Notes: generated from the letters alone by a model not told the origin. 64,000 nt of DNA from UBA4744 sp963707435 (GCA_963707435.1 CAVPPF010000004.1:124001-188000), one strand, 5' to 3'; shown: positions 7,388 to 16,178, counted from the stretch's first letter. Numbers and translations: made by a program.

Positions 7388-8578
7388 TCAAGCGATTTCG
7401 TGGGTCCACTCGAAATGACCCCCGTCGGTGTACCGCCATCCTGCTCCCCAGGCAAAACCCCACTTCCGAAAGATCTCGCCGATGCGCCGGTCCATGCCGA
7501 CCCGGCCGCCGTACGGGTTGTCACTGGGATTGATGTCGATAGCGATTCCCCAGGTGTGCCGGGACACAGCCCCGCCTTTGTCGCCGCCGCGGATGAGACG
7601 GGCGTTGTAACAGCCCCCGGCGATCTGGAAGTCCTGGTAATCGATCATCCAGGCAAGTCCCGCCGCCTCGATCTCCTCGAGAGCGCCTTGGATGAGCGGC
7701 ACGATGTCTTTGTGGCAGCGGAACGGCCCCAGGTACGGCAGATTGACATCGACGATGTTGGTGCGCCGCCACTCCGACTCCAGGATGATCCGATCTCCGC
7801 TGGTCGGGCGGTACGCGAATTCGCCGAACCTCTCCTTGACCAGAACGGTCGGCAAGACCGCATCCGGGTCGTCGGGGTCGAAGTAGGCGTTGATCGTCAA
7901 CAAAACATCGGGCAGCCGGGACCACATGGCCAGCAGCAGCTCATCCGCGGGCTCGTAGTCCCATACGGCGACAAACGAAGCGCGCACGAAGCCGATCTCG
8001 GCCGCCGCTTTCTCGTCCAGCGCCAGTTCCGCCCAACCGATGAGCTCATCTGGAACCACCGCTCCGATGTCGAACTCGTAGACCCGGCCGTCCCAACCAA
8101 CCAGGCTGACCCGGTCCCCCGCTACGGCCCGGCGCAGCCCGGCCGACGTTTCACCCATGATGAGATCCCCGCGTTTGAGCACCGCGGCCGCGGCATCTCC
8201 CAACAGCGGCGCAGCTCGTGCCGCATCCACCGCGGTCGCCGACATCGGATAGAAGTACCCGCCGGGTGCCTTCTGCACCACCTCGTCACCCCGCTCAACG
8301 GACATGAGCCGCAGGGTGCCGCGATGGAAGGTGGCCCAGCGGGCACCAAACCGCTCTGCGGCAGCGGTGATGGTCGCCTCGACCTGTGCAGACATCCCCC
8401 CACTCTCACCGATCGTCAGCACGCGTCGTTCGGCCGGGCCGATCGCAGCAACGGGATCAGGAACGCCAAGACCGGTGAACAGCAGGGTGGCAACCACGAG
8501 GAAGCCAAACCGCCGTCGTGCGGCCGGCCGGCGGTGTGCCCGGAGGGAGGCACGGTGGGTCGAACAAGTCACCACCAC
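7388..8578 (-). CDS. secreted M15-family D-Ala-D-Ala carboxypeptidase
   Basis: About 396 residues. A basic N-terminus and hydrophobic core (RRRFGFLVVATLLFTGLG, then AIG) make a signal peptide. The C-terminal 120 residues are a VanY-like peptidase: SRHTWGIAIDINP supplies the zinc His and Asp of the SxHxxGxAxD motif, and GGHFEW supplies the second His. It would trim peptidoglycan stem peptides outside the cell. Start is one of three consecutive GTG codons (8578, 8575, 8572); longer ORF starts run into the divergent rhodanese gene. The middle 200 residues have no family I recognise. Confidence 0.8.
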   Translation of the reverse strand: MVVTCSTHRASLRAHRRPAARRRFGFLVVATLLFTGLGVPDPVAAIGPAERRVLTIGESGGMSAQVEATITAAAERFGARWATFHRGTLRLMSVERGDEVVQKAPGGYFYPMSATAVDAARAAPLLGDAAAAVLKRGDLIMGETSAGLRRAVAGDRVSLVGWDGRVYEFDIGAVVPDELIGWAELALDEKAAAEIGFVRASFVAVWDYEPADELLLAMWSRLPDVLLTINAYFDPDDPDAVLPTVLVKERFGEFAYRPTSGDRIILESEWRRTNIVDVNLPYLGPFRCHKDIVPLIQGALEEIEAAGLAWMIDYQDFQIAGGCYNARLIRGGDKGGAVSRHTWGIAIDINPSDNPYGGRVGMDRRIGEIFRKWGFAWGAGWRYTDGGHFEWTHEIA

Positions 8579-8651
8579 AAGGTTACCGGGGAGTTGGGAC
8601 GGCGGGCGACATCTCGCTCGACACGCGGAGGCGTCGACTATCGTGCCCTCC

Positions 8652-8996
8652 ATGACCGACCTGTTCAGCGGGGTACCCGAAACTGATCCGCAAGGAGCCG
8701 TCGGCCTGATGGCGGCCGGGGCCCTGATGGTGGATATCCGCGAGGCAGATGAATGGGAAGAGGTTCGCATCCCCGGTGCCGAGTTCAAGCCCCTTTCGGA
8801 GATCAACGATTGGTTCGAATCACTGCCACGGGATCGGACCGTGATCCTGCAATGCCGGTCGGGCAACCGGTCGGCGATGGCCGCAGACGCCCTGATCCGC
8901 CAGGCCGGCATGGACAACGTCCTGAACCTGGCCGGCGGCATTATCGCCTGGCACCAAGCCGGACTTCCGATCGACCTGGAGCCACTGCCGCACTAG
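8652..8996 (+). CDS. single-domain rhodanese
   Basis: 114 residues. It has the two rhodanese signatures, DIREADEWEEVRIPGA and the active-site loop QCRSGNRS with the persulfide Cys at about residue 62. Length equals one rhodanese domain (GlpE/PspE-like). It would carry sulfane sulfur between donors and thiophilic acceptors in the cytoplasm; no signal peptide is seen. Divergent from the M15 peptidase with 73 bp between starts. Confidence 0.85.
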   Translation: MTDLFSGVPETDPQGAVGLMAAGALMVDIREADEWEEVRIPGAEFKPLSEINDWFESLPRDRTVILQCRSGNRSAMAADALIRQAGMDNVLNLAGGIIAWHQAGLPIDLEPLPH

Positions 8997-9022
8997 CCAA
9001 TCGTTACTTGCCAACCAGTGAT

Positions 9023-9301
9023 GTGACTCTGGCCAACAGCTCCAATTCGATCAAGGACCAGGTCCACCACCTGATCTATGCGGGCGGGACGTTCGGCGCC
9101 AGTCAGCAGACCACCATCTCCGGAGCGATGTACGGAGACAGGGACGCCTCCAGCAACCGGTTGGAGATTCACTTCCGACCCCCCAGTACATCAGCAATCG
9201 CCGGATTCACGTTCGACCCGGCCCTGGCCGATTCGTTCATCCCCCGACCCGGAACCTGGCGGGAGAAACCTCCCGACGCGCTCGGATGCACGTTGCCGTA
9301 G
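9023..9301 (+). pseudogene. 3' remnant of a secreted or pilus-type protein
   Basis: The frame 9023-9301 reads like real protein: HHLIYAGGTFGASQQTTISG, GAMYGDRDASSNRL, then a C-terminus around PRPGTWRE. This recalls the ends of actinobacterial secreted or prepilin-like proteins (DUF7305-like), but there is no leader, no ribosome site and no N-terminal domain. Its last 65 bp overlap the end of the convergent methyltransferase. I read it as a truncated relic; a short functional ORF from the GTG at 9023 cannot be excluded. Confidence 0.4.
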
Positions 9302-10520
9302 ACGGCCTACCTAGCTCGAACTGCGCCACGGTCTCAACGTGGAACGTCTGGGGGAAGAGGTCTACGGGAGTCGCTCTGACGAAGCGGTATCCGGCGGTGT
9401 CGAGCAACCGGGTGTCTCGCGCCAGGCTGGCCGGATCACACGACACATAGACGATGCGGCGCGGCCCTCCCGCAACGACGGCCGAGACGCCCGATTCGCC
9501 GAGCCCGGTCCGGGGCGGATCGCAGACGGCCAGGCTCCAGGACGAATCGACCACACCCTCTTCGAATCTCCCTCGAACAATCTGGTAGTCCGCGACCCCG
9601 CACTGCTCCAGGTTGTGGCGCAGATCGGCCAGCGCAACCCCGCTCGACTCGACGGCGATCACGCGTCCGGAGAGCTTCCCGACGGTGGCGGCAAACAACC
9701 CGACACCGGCATAGGCATCGAGGAGGGTGTCTGAGCCGGAGGGTTGCAGAGCATCCCTCACGAGTTCGACCAGCGATTCGGCACCGACCGTGTTGACCTG
9801 GAAGAAGGCAGGTCCGGTGATCCGAAAGCGAACGCCTGCCACCTCTTCGTGGAGATACGGCGGCCCGATCTCCGGCTCGAACCTTCGCCCGGCCAGGCGA
9901 ACCACCGATGCAGCCCATCCGGCCGCCTGCTCGGGTATACGCCCCCGGATGAGAACCATCCGTTCGCCGCTGGCCACCCCGATTCGAAGGGTCATTTCGT
10001 GCACGCCCGAAAGATCCCCGAGTCGGTCGTACAGCTCCGCCAGACCCGGTACGAGTAGCAGGCAGGCTGAAATGGGGACCAGCCGCCTGCTGCGATGGCG
10101 GTAGAGGCCCGGGGAGCCGTTCTCCACATGGAATGTCATCCGGTTGCGGTACCCGTAGGGATTGCTCGATGCGACGATGGGGCCAATCTCGGGATCGGAG
10201 ACACCACCGAGGTGCCGCAGCTGGCCCGCCACAATCGACGACTTCCATTTCAGCTGCTCGTCGTAGGCCATGTGCTGCCATTGACACCCTCCACACTCAA
10301 CGAAATGCGGGCAGGGGGGCGTGACCCGGGCAGGTGCAGGGGTGACGACTTCTTCCAGCCGGGCGCGGGCCCAGGAGCTCTTTTCGGCGGTGATCGAAAC
10401 CCGAACCCGTTCACCGGGGATCGCTCCCGCGACGAAGACGGCCTTCCCCTCGTAGCGTCCGACGCCCTCACCGCCGTGAGCCATGTCGTGCACATCGAGG
10501 TCACCCCCGGGGTCTGTCAC
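9237..10520 (-). CDS. TrmA/RlmD-type RNA uracil C5-methyltransferase
   Basis: 427 residues. It starts with a TRAM domain (about 1-65), followed by the 4Fe-4S ligands CPHFVECGGCQWQH and a later ISACLLL Cys. SAM binding is at LLDAYAGVGLFAATVGKL, catalysis at VCDPPRTGLG, with the nucleophilic Cys in YVSCDPASLARD. It methylates a uracil in 23S rRNA or tRNA; paralog assignment is not safe. GTG at 10520 overlaps the DUF2017 stop (GTGA). The last about 22 residues after VAQFEL look like an unrelated extension running into the pseudogene area. Confidence 0.85.
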   Translation of the reverse strand: MTDPGGDLDVHDMAHGGEGVGRYEGKAVFVAGAIPGERVRVSITAEKSSWARARLEEVVTPAPARVTPPCPHFVECGGCQWQHMAYDEQLKWKSSIVAGQLRHLGGVSDPEIGPIVASSNPYGYRNRMTFHVENGSPGLYRHRSRRLVPISACLLLVPGLAELYDRLGDLSGVHEMTLRIGVASGERMVLIRGRIPEQAAGWAASVVRLAGRRFEPEIGPPYLHEEVAGVRFRITGPAFFQVNTVGAESLVELVRDALQPSGSDTLLDAYAGVGLFAATVGKLSGRVIAVESSGVALADLRHNLEQCGVADYQIVRGRFEEGVVDSSWSLAVCDPPRTGLGESGVSAVVAGGPRRIVYVSCDPASLARDTRLLDTAGYRFVRATPVDLFPQTFHVETVAQFELGRPSTATCIRARREVSPARFRVGG

Positions 10521-10987
10521 GAGAGGCTCTCCTCGAGGGTCTCGGCCAGCGATTGCTGAAGCCACCCCAGGTAGTGGAGGAGCGCAACGGAGGGGTCCGC
10601 GTCGGAGAGCTCGTCTTCCCATCCATCGCGGGAGATGCCCAGCCGCCCGGCCAGCACCAGGCGAGCCTCAGCGAGAACTCGCAACCAGGCTTCCGCTTCG
10701 CCGACCGACATGGTCACACCGTGCGGGGATTGCTCCACGGTGAGCGAGAATGCGGAGCGATCTGCCGCCCGCGACTGTGTCATCTCTTCGGCCATCAACC
10801 GCCGGAACTCCCCGGATGCCTCCCGGTCGTCCGGGTACGGCGTCTGGTTGAGACGCTCGGCTACGGGATCAGCATCCGTTACGTCTGCCGATTCGAGAAG
10901 CTGGGGAACCACCAGCAGAGCGTCGGCCTCCTGCGGATTCATCGTCAGCTCGATGTGGCCGGCTACGAGCCGAAACGGGCCCGTCAT
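10517..10987 (-). CDS. DUF2017 family protein
   Basis: 156 residues, no signal peptide. The order clpS-DUF2017 with 4-bp overlaps is conserved in actinobacteria and is the main support for the call; sequence features such as the C-terminal YLGWLQQSLAETL helix fit the family. Function is unknown. Because it is coupled to the Clp adaptor, a link to proteolysis is a reasonable guess only. It overlaps the ClpS stop (ATGA) at its start and the methyltransferase at its end. Confidence 0.75.
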   Translation of the reverse strand: MTGPFRLVAGHIELTMNPQEADALLVVPQLLESADVTDADPVAERLNQTPYPDDREASGEFRRLMAEEMTQSRAADRSAFSLTVEQSPHGVTMSVGEAEAWLRVLAEARLVLAGRLGISRDGWEDELSDADPSVALLHYLGWLQQSLAETLEESLS

Positions 10988-11274
10988 GCTCGTTCCATCG
11001 TTGCCCACAGGCCGTGATGATGGAGCCGGAAGCAATCCATCTCCATTTTCTCGCGCGGCCCGGTGGCGACAATTGCCCGCCCTTCGTTGTGGACTTGCAG
11101 CATCAAGCGGGTTGCCTTCTCTTTGGGAAACCCGAACAGCTTACGAAACACGTACACCACATACGTCATGAGGTTCACCGGGTCGTTCCAAACCACGACA
11201 TTCCAGGGACGATCCAGATCAACGTCCGTGTCCCCGAGTTCATCCTGGCGTGGCGTCGTGGTCATGGCGCTCAC
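10984..11274 (-). CDS. clpS: ATP-dependent Clp protease adaptor ClpS
   Basis: 96 residues. The ClpS core is clear: WNVVVWNDPVNLMTYVVYVF, FGFPKEKATRLMLQVHNEGR and the final helix. The DP and His of the N-degron pocket (NDPVN; VHNEG) are present. It delivers N-end-rule substrates to ClpAP/ClpCP. The GTG at 11274 and an ATG at 11265 are both possible starts. First gene of a clpS-DUF2017-methyltransferase operon. Confidence 0.93.
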   Translation of the reverse strand: MSAMTTTPRQDELGDTDVDLDRPWNVVVWNDPVNLMTYVVYVFRKLFGFPKEKATRLMLQVHNEGRAIVATGPREKMEMDCFRLHHHGLWATMERA

Positions 11275-11288
11275 GTTACTCCCGGGAT

Positions 11289-11510
11289 TCAGTGGCGAGG
11301 CTCCTCAACACTGACCGCTCGAGCGCGCTCATCATTGATCCACGCCTCGAAGTCCTTCCGCGCCACGCGCCACTCGCGGCCGAACTTCACCGCAGGCAGC
11401 CGGCCGCTTCGCAACACGCTGGTGACCACGAAGGTGGAGACATCCATGTACTCGCAGATATCGGCGACGGAAAGCCACTCTTTGGGAACGTTGACTTCAA
11501 TCCAATCCAT
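11289..11510 (-). CDS. BldC-like/excisionase-family HTH protein
   Basis: 73 residues with a MerR-type winged helix: WLSVADICEYMDVSTFVVTS forms the HTH and LPAVKFGREWRVARKDFEAWI the wing and final helix. This is the layout of BldC-like regulators and of excisionase-type DNA-binding domains; with no phage genes around, a BldC-like housekeeping or developmental role is more likely. It ends 14 bp before ClpS on the same strand. Confidence 0.75.
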   Translation of the reverse strand: MDWIEVNVPKEWLSVADICEYMDVSTFVVTSVLRSGRLPAVKFGREWRVARKDFEAWINDERARAVSVEEPRH

Positions 11511-11644
11511 GGGACACCAGGCTATGAGAACCGGCGCTTGTGAGCAAGGTTGCAGGACGCGAAACAAAAGCGATCACATCGCTTGTCCAAAACCCGGTCC
11601 ATCATTATCGTTGGTTTACGTTGTTCGACCATAGACGAGATACG

Positions 11645-11950
11645 ATGGATCCTCTCAGACATCCCGACCTCATCGAGGTTTCGCGCAGGCTTCGGCGAGA
11701 GCTCTCCCAGGTGCTCGAGGCCGAGCAGGAGGCAGCGGCCATCACCTTGCGGCGGCGGAGCTCCATCCGCGATCGCCTGCTCGACGCTGAGGATCGGCAT
11801 GAAGCCGTCGTCATCACGTGTATCGACGGTGTGGACCGGGCCGGACCCGTCGGCGCCGTCGGCGCCGATCATGTCGTCCTGGCCATGCATGGTGCGGCGG
11901 TCTGCATAGCCCTGTCACACATCGTCGCGATCCGGTCAACCACCGAATGA
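11645..11950 (+). CDS. small protein with Sm-like C-terminal half, upstream of CpaE-like gene
   Basis: 101 residues. The N-terminal half is an amphipathic helix rich in Arg and Glu (RRLRRELSQVLEAEQEAA); the C-terminal half (VVITCIDGVDRAGPVGAVGA, then HVVLAMH) resembles the Sm/SH3-like barrel of small actinobacterial proteins found near Tad/Flp genes. The family is not certain. Its TGA overlaps the ATG of the CpaE-like gene (ATGA), so the two are coupled. Confidence 0.55.
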   Translation: MDPLRHPDLIEVSRRLRRELSQVLEAEQEAAAITLRRRSSIRDRLLDAEDRHEAVVITCIDGVDRAGPVGAVGADHVVLAMHGAAVCIALSHIVAIRSTTE

Positions 11951-12999
11951 GCCGAACCAGAGTCGCCACGGTTCTGTCTGCCCGCGAGTGGGAGTCGACC
12001 TTCGCACAGCTGGCCAGGGCAACGGGTCTGGTGAGGTTGGTTGCTCGCGCCTATCAACCGTCCGACCTCGACAGGCACAGCGGGGATCTCGACGTCGTCG
12101 TGGCGGGAGCAGAGACCGCCTGGGTCACTCCTGCGGTCATCAAAGGCTGGAGGAATCAGGGACTGGGTGTGCTGGGGCTGCATCCGCCCAACGATCGACC
12201 GGCCCATCGACTGCTCACCATGGGCGGCGCCGATGAGGTCCTCCCCGACTCAACGCCGACGGAACGACTCCTCCAGATTGTCCGGACGATGCGGCGACCG
12301 GCGGTATCTCCGGCCGCCCCGGGATCCTTGATCGCCGTCACCGGCAGCAGAGGCGCTCCCGGAATCTCGGAAGTCGCACTCAGCCTGGCCTGGGGGCTCG
12401 CTGCGCACCGCAACACCCTGCTGATCGATCTGGACCGACACGGACCTTCGCTCTCGGTCAGGCTGGGCGTGCTGCCCTCGCCCGATGTTGCTCACGCTGC
12501 CGATGAGGTCTTGCTGTCCGGTGCCTTTCCCGCAGAAGTCCGTCGCGTCGGACCGCTCTCCATCCTGGCCGGACCCCCCGTCCGCCAGACCGGCCCTCTC
12601 GCTTCCGCTCTCCTCAACGAGGTTATCCAAGCAGCGGAGGGAACCTTCGCCCGAGTTGTGGTCGATCTCGGGGTGGGCAAACCCGACGATCCGCTTCTCT
12701 ATCGAGCGGCTTCGCGCATCCTCACCTGTGAGGCGACTCCGAAAGGATTGGTCAGAGCGGCGGCCACCGTCGAAGCCTGGGCTGCACCGCTCCCCAATCT
12801 GGTGCTCAACCGGGTACCTGCCGACGGCCGGGCAGATGTCGTTCGCGCCGCCCGCCACTGGCTGGGCCTCGAACCGAGTGTGCTGCTTCCCCATCTCCCC
12901 GAGGTCCTCGAGGCGTCCCGCCTCGCAGCCCCTCCGTCCCCGCGGCTGGTCCAACTCCTCGAGCCACTGCATCAACCCGCTCCGGTGGGCCTCACCTGA
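11947..12999 (+). CDS. CpaE/TadZ-like MinD-ParA superfamily protein with degenerate Walker A
   Basis: 350 residues: an N-terminal receiver-like region (1-110) then a MinD/ParA-like domain. The position of the deviant Walker A loop reads TGSRGAPGISEVALSLAW, which lacks both signature Lys residues and the GKT. The Walker A' Asp is kept (NTLLIDLDRHGPSL), and RVVVDLGVGKPDDP is the Walker B region. This is the CpaE/Ssd type that localises pilus or septum machinery; loss of the Lys suggests it does not hydrolyse ATP normally. No other Tad genes are in the window. Confidence 0.65.
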   Translation: MSRTRVATVLSAREWESTFAQLARATGLVRLVARAYQPSDLDRHSGDLDVVVAGAETAWVTPAVIKGWRNQGLGVLGLHPPNDRPAHRLLTMGGADEVLPDSTPTERLLQIVRTMRRPAVSPAAPGSLIAVTGSRGAPGISEVALSLAWGLAAHRNTLLIDLDRHGPSLSVRLGVLPSPDVAHAADEVLLSGAFPAEVRRVGPLSILAGPPVRQTGPLASALLNEVIQAAEGTFARVVVDLGVGKPDDPLLYRAASRILTCEATPKGLVRAAATVEAWAAPLPNLVLNRVPADGRADVVRAARHWLGLEPSVLLPHLPEVLEASRLAAPPSPRLVQLLEPLHQPAPVGLT

Positions 13000-13019
13000 G
13001 AGCCGACCCCGGCAGGCTG

Positions 13020-13829
13020 CTAGACCTCGGCCCGGTAGGTCCCCAGGTGGTGAAGTTCCGACATCGAGCCGGGCAGCGGATTGAAGACCTCTGCGAAGCC
13101 TTCCGGGCCCGGCCGGTGCATCAGATCGACGAACATCCGGTACCGCCAGGGCGTGTCGGTCGGACGAGATTCGATCCGGGTCAGGTTGGCCCCGCGAAGT
13201 CCCAGCTCCGTGAGAGCCAGGGCCAGCGCCCCCGGACGATGCTGGGTCTCGAACGCCATACTCGACTTGTTGGCGTCCTCCGCAATGGCGGGTTCCCCGC
13301 CGGCCAGAACCACGAACCTCGTCGTGTTGTGCGCTCGATCGACAACATCGGACATCAAGATCTCGAGATTGTGCGGACGGGCTGCTTCGGGCGGCGCCAG
13401 CGCCGCCTCCGCCGGATTCTGGTGCGCAGCCGTCTGCCGAACGGCGCCTGCCGTATCGTGCGTCGGGATCGGCTGCCACCCGCGGGCCTGGATGATCGCC
13501 TCGGCCTGCGCCAGCGCCTCGGGGTGAGATCGCACCTGCTTGATGTCATCGATCGACGCGCCCGCCAGTCCCAGCAGCGCATGGCGAACCTCGACCTGGT
13601 GCTCGGCCACGATTTGGGCCGGAGCATCCACCAACCGATCGAGAACGGGCAACACGCTTCCGGTTGTGGAGTTCTCGATCGGGAGCACCAATCGTTCGAC
13701 GGCACCATCTGCCAGCGCGGCGAAGGCTGCCACGAAACTCGGGTACCCGATCAAATCACCGTCCGGGAACATCTCACGGGATGCCCGGTCGCTGTAGGAG
13801 TACTGCTCACCCTGATATCCGATCAGCAT
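13020..13829 (-). CDS. pheA: prephenate dehydratase
   Basis: 269 residues. The catalytic domain (1-180) has GYQGEQYSYSDRA at the N-terminus, PIENSTTGSV and the hallmark NTTRFVVL Thr-Arg-Phe motif. The ACT regulatory domain follows (about 188-262) with the ESRP block (IESRPTDTPW). It converts prephenate to phenylpyruvate in phenylalanine synthesis and should be feedback-inhibited by Phe through ACT. Single gene, convergent with the CpaE-like gene. Confidence 0.93.
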   Translation of the reverse strand: MLIGYQGEQYSYSDRASREMFPDGDLIGYPSFVAAFAALADGAVERLVLPIENSTTGSVLPVLDRLVDAPAQIVAEHQVEVRHALLGLAGASIDDIKQVRSHPEALAQAEAIIQARGWQPIPTHDTAGAVRQTAAHQNPAEAALAPPEAARPHNLEILMSDVVDRAHNTTRFVVLAGGEPAIAEDANKSSMAFETQHRPGALALALTELGLRGANLTRIESRPTDTPWRYRMFVDLMHRPGPEGFAEVFNPLPGSMSELHHLGTYRAEV

Positions 13830-14003
13830 GGCGCGACCTTAGTCGTGACTCAGCTGTCGGCTATTCGCTATGGCGTGCCCCGCCCGGCGGGCGTCACACC
13901 TCGGACCGTCATGGTCGGGGCCGTCGACCCTCCACACGAAACCACGTTCTCGTCGCTGTGGCCACAAGCGTTCTCCGGCTCGCAGCCGCTCATCAGCCAT
14001 CGG

Positions 14004-14642
14004 CTACGCACCGCCGCACGCCACCTCAAAGGTCCCCTGGGCCGTCACAATCGGGTCCGTGGAACCGCCGGTCGTGGCGTAGTAGCTCTCCTCCTCGTAG
14101 AAGGTCGCCGTCCCCGACACCGTATTCCCATCGATGGTGTAGGCGTCGACCTGGCTGGTGCCCGGATCCAGTCCTCGCTCAGCGATGTCCTCAGGCTCGG
14201 CAATCCAGTCCTCGCCACCGATCGTCAGGCGGGCAGTGTTGTCCTGGCCCACCACCGCGGGATCGGTGCCTTCCAGGAGCAGCGTCAACGTGAGGAGGCC
14301 GTCGGGGACTTCGCTTCCCGACGCATCCACCTGCTGGAGGACCACGAAGAAGACGCCGAACAGGTCTGGCTCACATTGCAGAGCGGGGAAGCCGCCTTCT
14401 CCGAACAGATAGGTCTCGCCGTTGATCGTGACGGTTCCCTCTCCAATGCCGGATACATCGGACGGAGCGGGCTCACCCGGCTCACCGTCGTCGGTCTCAG
14501 GAGCACTCGTCCCGGGCGAGGGGTCCGTTGTTGTCGTCGTCGCGGAAGTTCCGTCGACAGGGGTGTCGTCGGAGGCCGTCTCGCCACCGCCGCAAGCCGT
14601 CGCGACCAGCGCCATCGCCACAATCAGAACGAGCCTTCTCAT
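14004..14642 (-). CDS. secreted lipoprotein of unknown function
   Basis: 212 residues. MRRLVLIVAMALVATACGGG is a lipoprotein signal peptide with lipobox VATAC, so Cys17 would be lipidated. A Thr/Pro/Asp-rich linker (about 20-65) leads to a beta-rich globular domain ending in VACGGA with a second pair of Cys (CEPDLF; FEVACGG) that may form a disulfide. No family recognised. A ribosome site (AGGAGGACAAC) precedes the ATG at 14642. Confidence 0.7.
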   Translation of the reverse strand: MRRLVLIVAMALVATACGGGETASDDTPVDGTSATTTTTDPSPGTSAPETDDGEPGEPAPSDVSGIGEGTVTINGETYLFGEGGFPALQCEPDLFGVFFVVLQQVDASGSEVPDGLLTLTLLLEGTDPAVVGQDNTARLTIGGEDWIAEPEDIAERGLDPGTSQVDAYTIDGNTVSGTATFYEEESYYATTGGSTDPIVTAQGTFEVACGGA

Positions 14643-14991
14643 GTTGTCCTCCTGGTTCTCGGTTCTCCGAGTCGCACGATCATCGGAGTTTCACCTCGAG
14701 TCGGATGCAATACAGAATCCGACGATGGTGCAGCCAATGCACGCGCGTCCTCCCTCACGACGTGATTTTGGAATCTACCAACCCGAACCGGCCAGCGACG
14801 GAGCTACGCCGGCCCGGCGAACGGATGCATCCACGCTCTTGCATCCAGGGCAATCCCCCGGTTCCGGCGGAAAGCCGGGAGCGGAGCGGTCTGAAAGCTC
14901 AGGGGCCACTCCAATTCTTAGGCAATTCTCAGAAACCATTCACGTGATTCTCACCGTCTCATTGGACGATGGTGGCTGCGAAAGGACAACT
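14643..14991. other. 349-bp intergenic region with two hairpins
   Basis: Between the divergent lipoprotein and a small Cys-rich protein. I see no ORF with a ribosome site. Two potential hairpins lie inside: GGATGCA (14823-14829) with TGCATCC (14840-14846), and a CCGGC/GCCGG stem at about 14863-14877. They could be leader or operator structures of the divergent pair. No riboswitch class matched. Confidence 0.4.
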
Positions 14992-15186
14992 ATGAGCGAC
15001 ATCATGAAAGCGCGGAAGGCCGGCGGCTACGTTCGCAAACCCGGCACGTACCCGGCCGGTCGTGTGTGCTCGCAGGAAGACTGCGGAACCCGGCTGTCCA
15101 CGTACAACCCCCGGCTCACCTGCCGTCAACACACCCCGGTCCGTTTCCCCCGGGTCCGTGGGCGGATATCCCCGTCCGAGGCGTAG
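14992..15186 (+). CDS. small Cys/His-rich basic protein
   Basis: 64 residues, rich in Arg, Lys and Gly, with a metal-site-like pattern VCSQEDCGTRLSTYN then LTCRQHTP (Cys-x4-Cys, Cys-x2-His). Similar tiny actinobacterial proteins exist but none is characterised to my knowledge. The ATG at 14992 follows GAAAGGAC. A basic, zinc-binding, nucleic-acid-interacting protein is the simplest guess. Confidence 0.6.
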   Translation: MSDIMKARKAGGYVRKPGTYPAGRVCSQEDCGTRLSTYNPRLTCRQHTPVRFPRVRGRISPSEA

Positions 15187-15240
15187 ATCCGTCGACAATC
15201 GACCCCGAACCTCCTGCGCAGGCTCCTGATCACCCGGGCA

Positions 15241-15276
15241 GGCTTTGCCCGGCCGTCGTTCCGACCGGGCAAAGCC
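15241..15276. terminator. 12-bp perfect inverted repeat, terminator-like
   Basis: GGCTTTGCCCGG (15241-15252) and CCGGGCAAAGCC (15265-15276) with a 12-nt loop, 55 bp after the small Cys-rich gene. There is no U-run, so it could be a factor-dependent terminator or a regulatory hairpin in the leader region of the next gene. Confidence 0.5.
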
Positions 15277-15441
15277 GCGGCCGTCCCACCGCCGGACACT
15301 CGGCCCGACGGGCGGACCGGCGGCGCCATCGAGCCGTGGTCGTGGTCGTGGTCGAAACCCTTACAGAAAGCTCACAACTCTCTGCCCGGCACCTCACAAC
15401 CGCCCGGCAATCTGATGCCAGGACACAAAAGGAGGTGCCCG

Positions 15442-16068
15442 ATGAAGAAGAAGATGCTGATCCTGGGTCTGGTTGCCCTGCTCGTTGGAGGAGCGGCGAT
15501 TCCCGCTTTCGCCCAGGAGGCCGACAACCCTGCCGCAAACGAACGAACCCGCAAGGTCCGGACCTTCCCACCCGCCTGGGTGGACATGTCGATCGAGGAG
15601 CTCAAAGCTGAGGTCGACGAGAAGGCCGAGCGGGCTGCCACGCGAGTAGAAGACTCGCCCCGGTTGAATGACGACGAGAAAGCCGAACTCCTGGCCGCCA
15701 TCGAAAGCCTGGCCCGGGCCGTCGACGAGGCAGACTCCAACGCCGAAGTTGTCGGCCTCTCGATCTCGCGGGTCCAGCTCCAACGCCTCGCCTTCAGAGC
15801 CGAGCGGCGAGATACCGACGTGGACTACGACGCCCACATCGCCGGTGACGCCGACCGGGCGGCTCAGCGGTTCGAGCGCATCGCCAAGGTGACGGGCTGG
15901 GCCGAAGCAGCAGGCGAAGAGGTCGGAGCCATCAACGGCTACCTCTCCGAAGCTGCGGAGCTCCTGGAACAGGCGAACGGTGACGGAACCGTCGAAGCCC
16001 GACACGACGCGGTGCATATCTCGCTGGCCTGGCTGGTGGAAGCTGCCGTCGCTCTCGACGGTCTCTAG
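15442..16068 (+). CDS. secreted helical protein
   Basis: 208 residues. A signal peptide (KKKMLILGLVALLVGG, cleavage near AFAQE) is followed by a highly charged, predicted helical chain with many Glu, Ala and Arg residues (IEELKAEVDEKAERAATRV; DDEKAELLAAIESLARAVDE). No Cys and no known domain. The strong site AAAGGAGGTG fixes the ATG at 15442. Likely an extracytoplasmic coiled-coil or bundle protein of unknown role. Confidence 0.65.
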   Translation: MKKKMLILGLVALLVGGAAIPAFAQEADNPAANERTRKVRTFPPAWVDMSIEELKAEVDEKAERAATRVEDSPRLNDDEKAELLAAIESLARAVDEADSNAEVVGLSISRVQLQRLAFRAERRDTDVDYDAHIAGDADRAAQRFERIAKVTGWAEAAGEEVGAINGYLSEAAELLEQANGDGTVEARHDAVHISLAWLVEAAVALDGL

Positions 16069-16080
16069 CCAATCGACTGC

Positions 16081-16110
16081 GCCCATCGCCGCAACCACGC
16101 GGCGATGGGC
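16081..16110 (+). terminator. hairpin terminator after the secreted helical protein
   Basis: GCCCATCGCCGC (16081-16092) pairs perfectly with GCGGCGATGGGC (16099-16110) across a 6-nt loop, 12 bp past the stop. No U-run follows. Confidence 0.65.
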
Positions 16111-16178
16111 CCGACCCCCGCACGTCGAGGTTGACGTGCCTTCCGGGCTCAGGCGGGCAGCCCCGGTACGATGCCGGC

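Noticed and set aside
13047..14765. 572-codon open frame on the plus strand
   Set aside because: Shadow of pheA and the lipoprotein gene on the other strand; no family-like sequence.
14643..14991. c-di-AMP (ydaO) riboswitch
   Set aside because: A few GC blocks look similar on one strand but the conserved GGGGUGAA and CAGCUAAC segments are missing.
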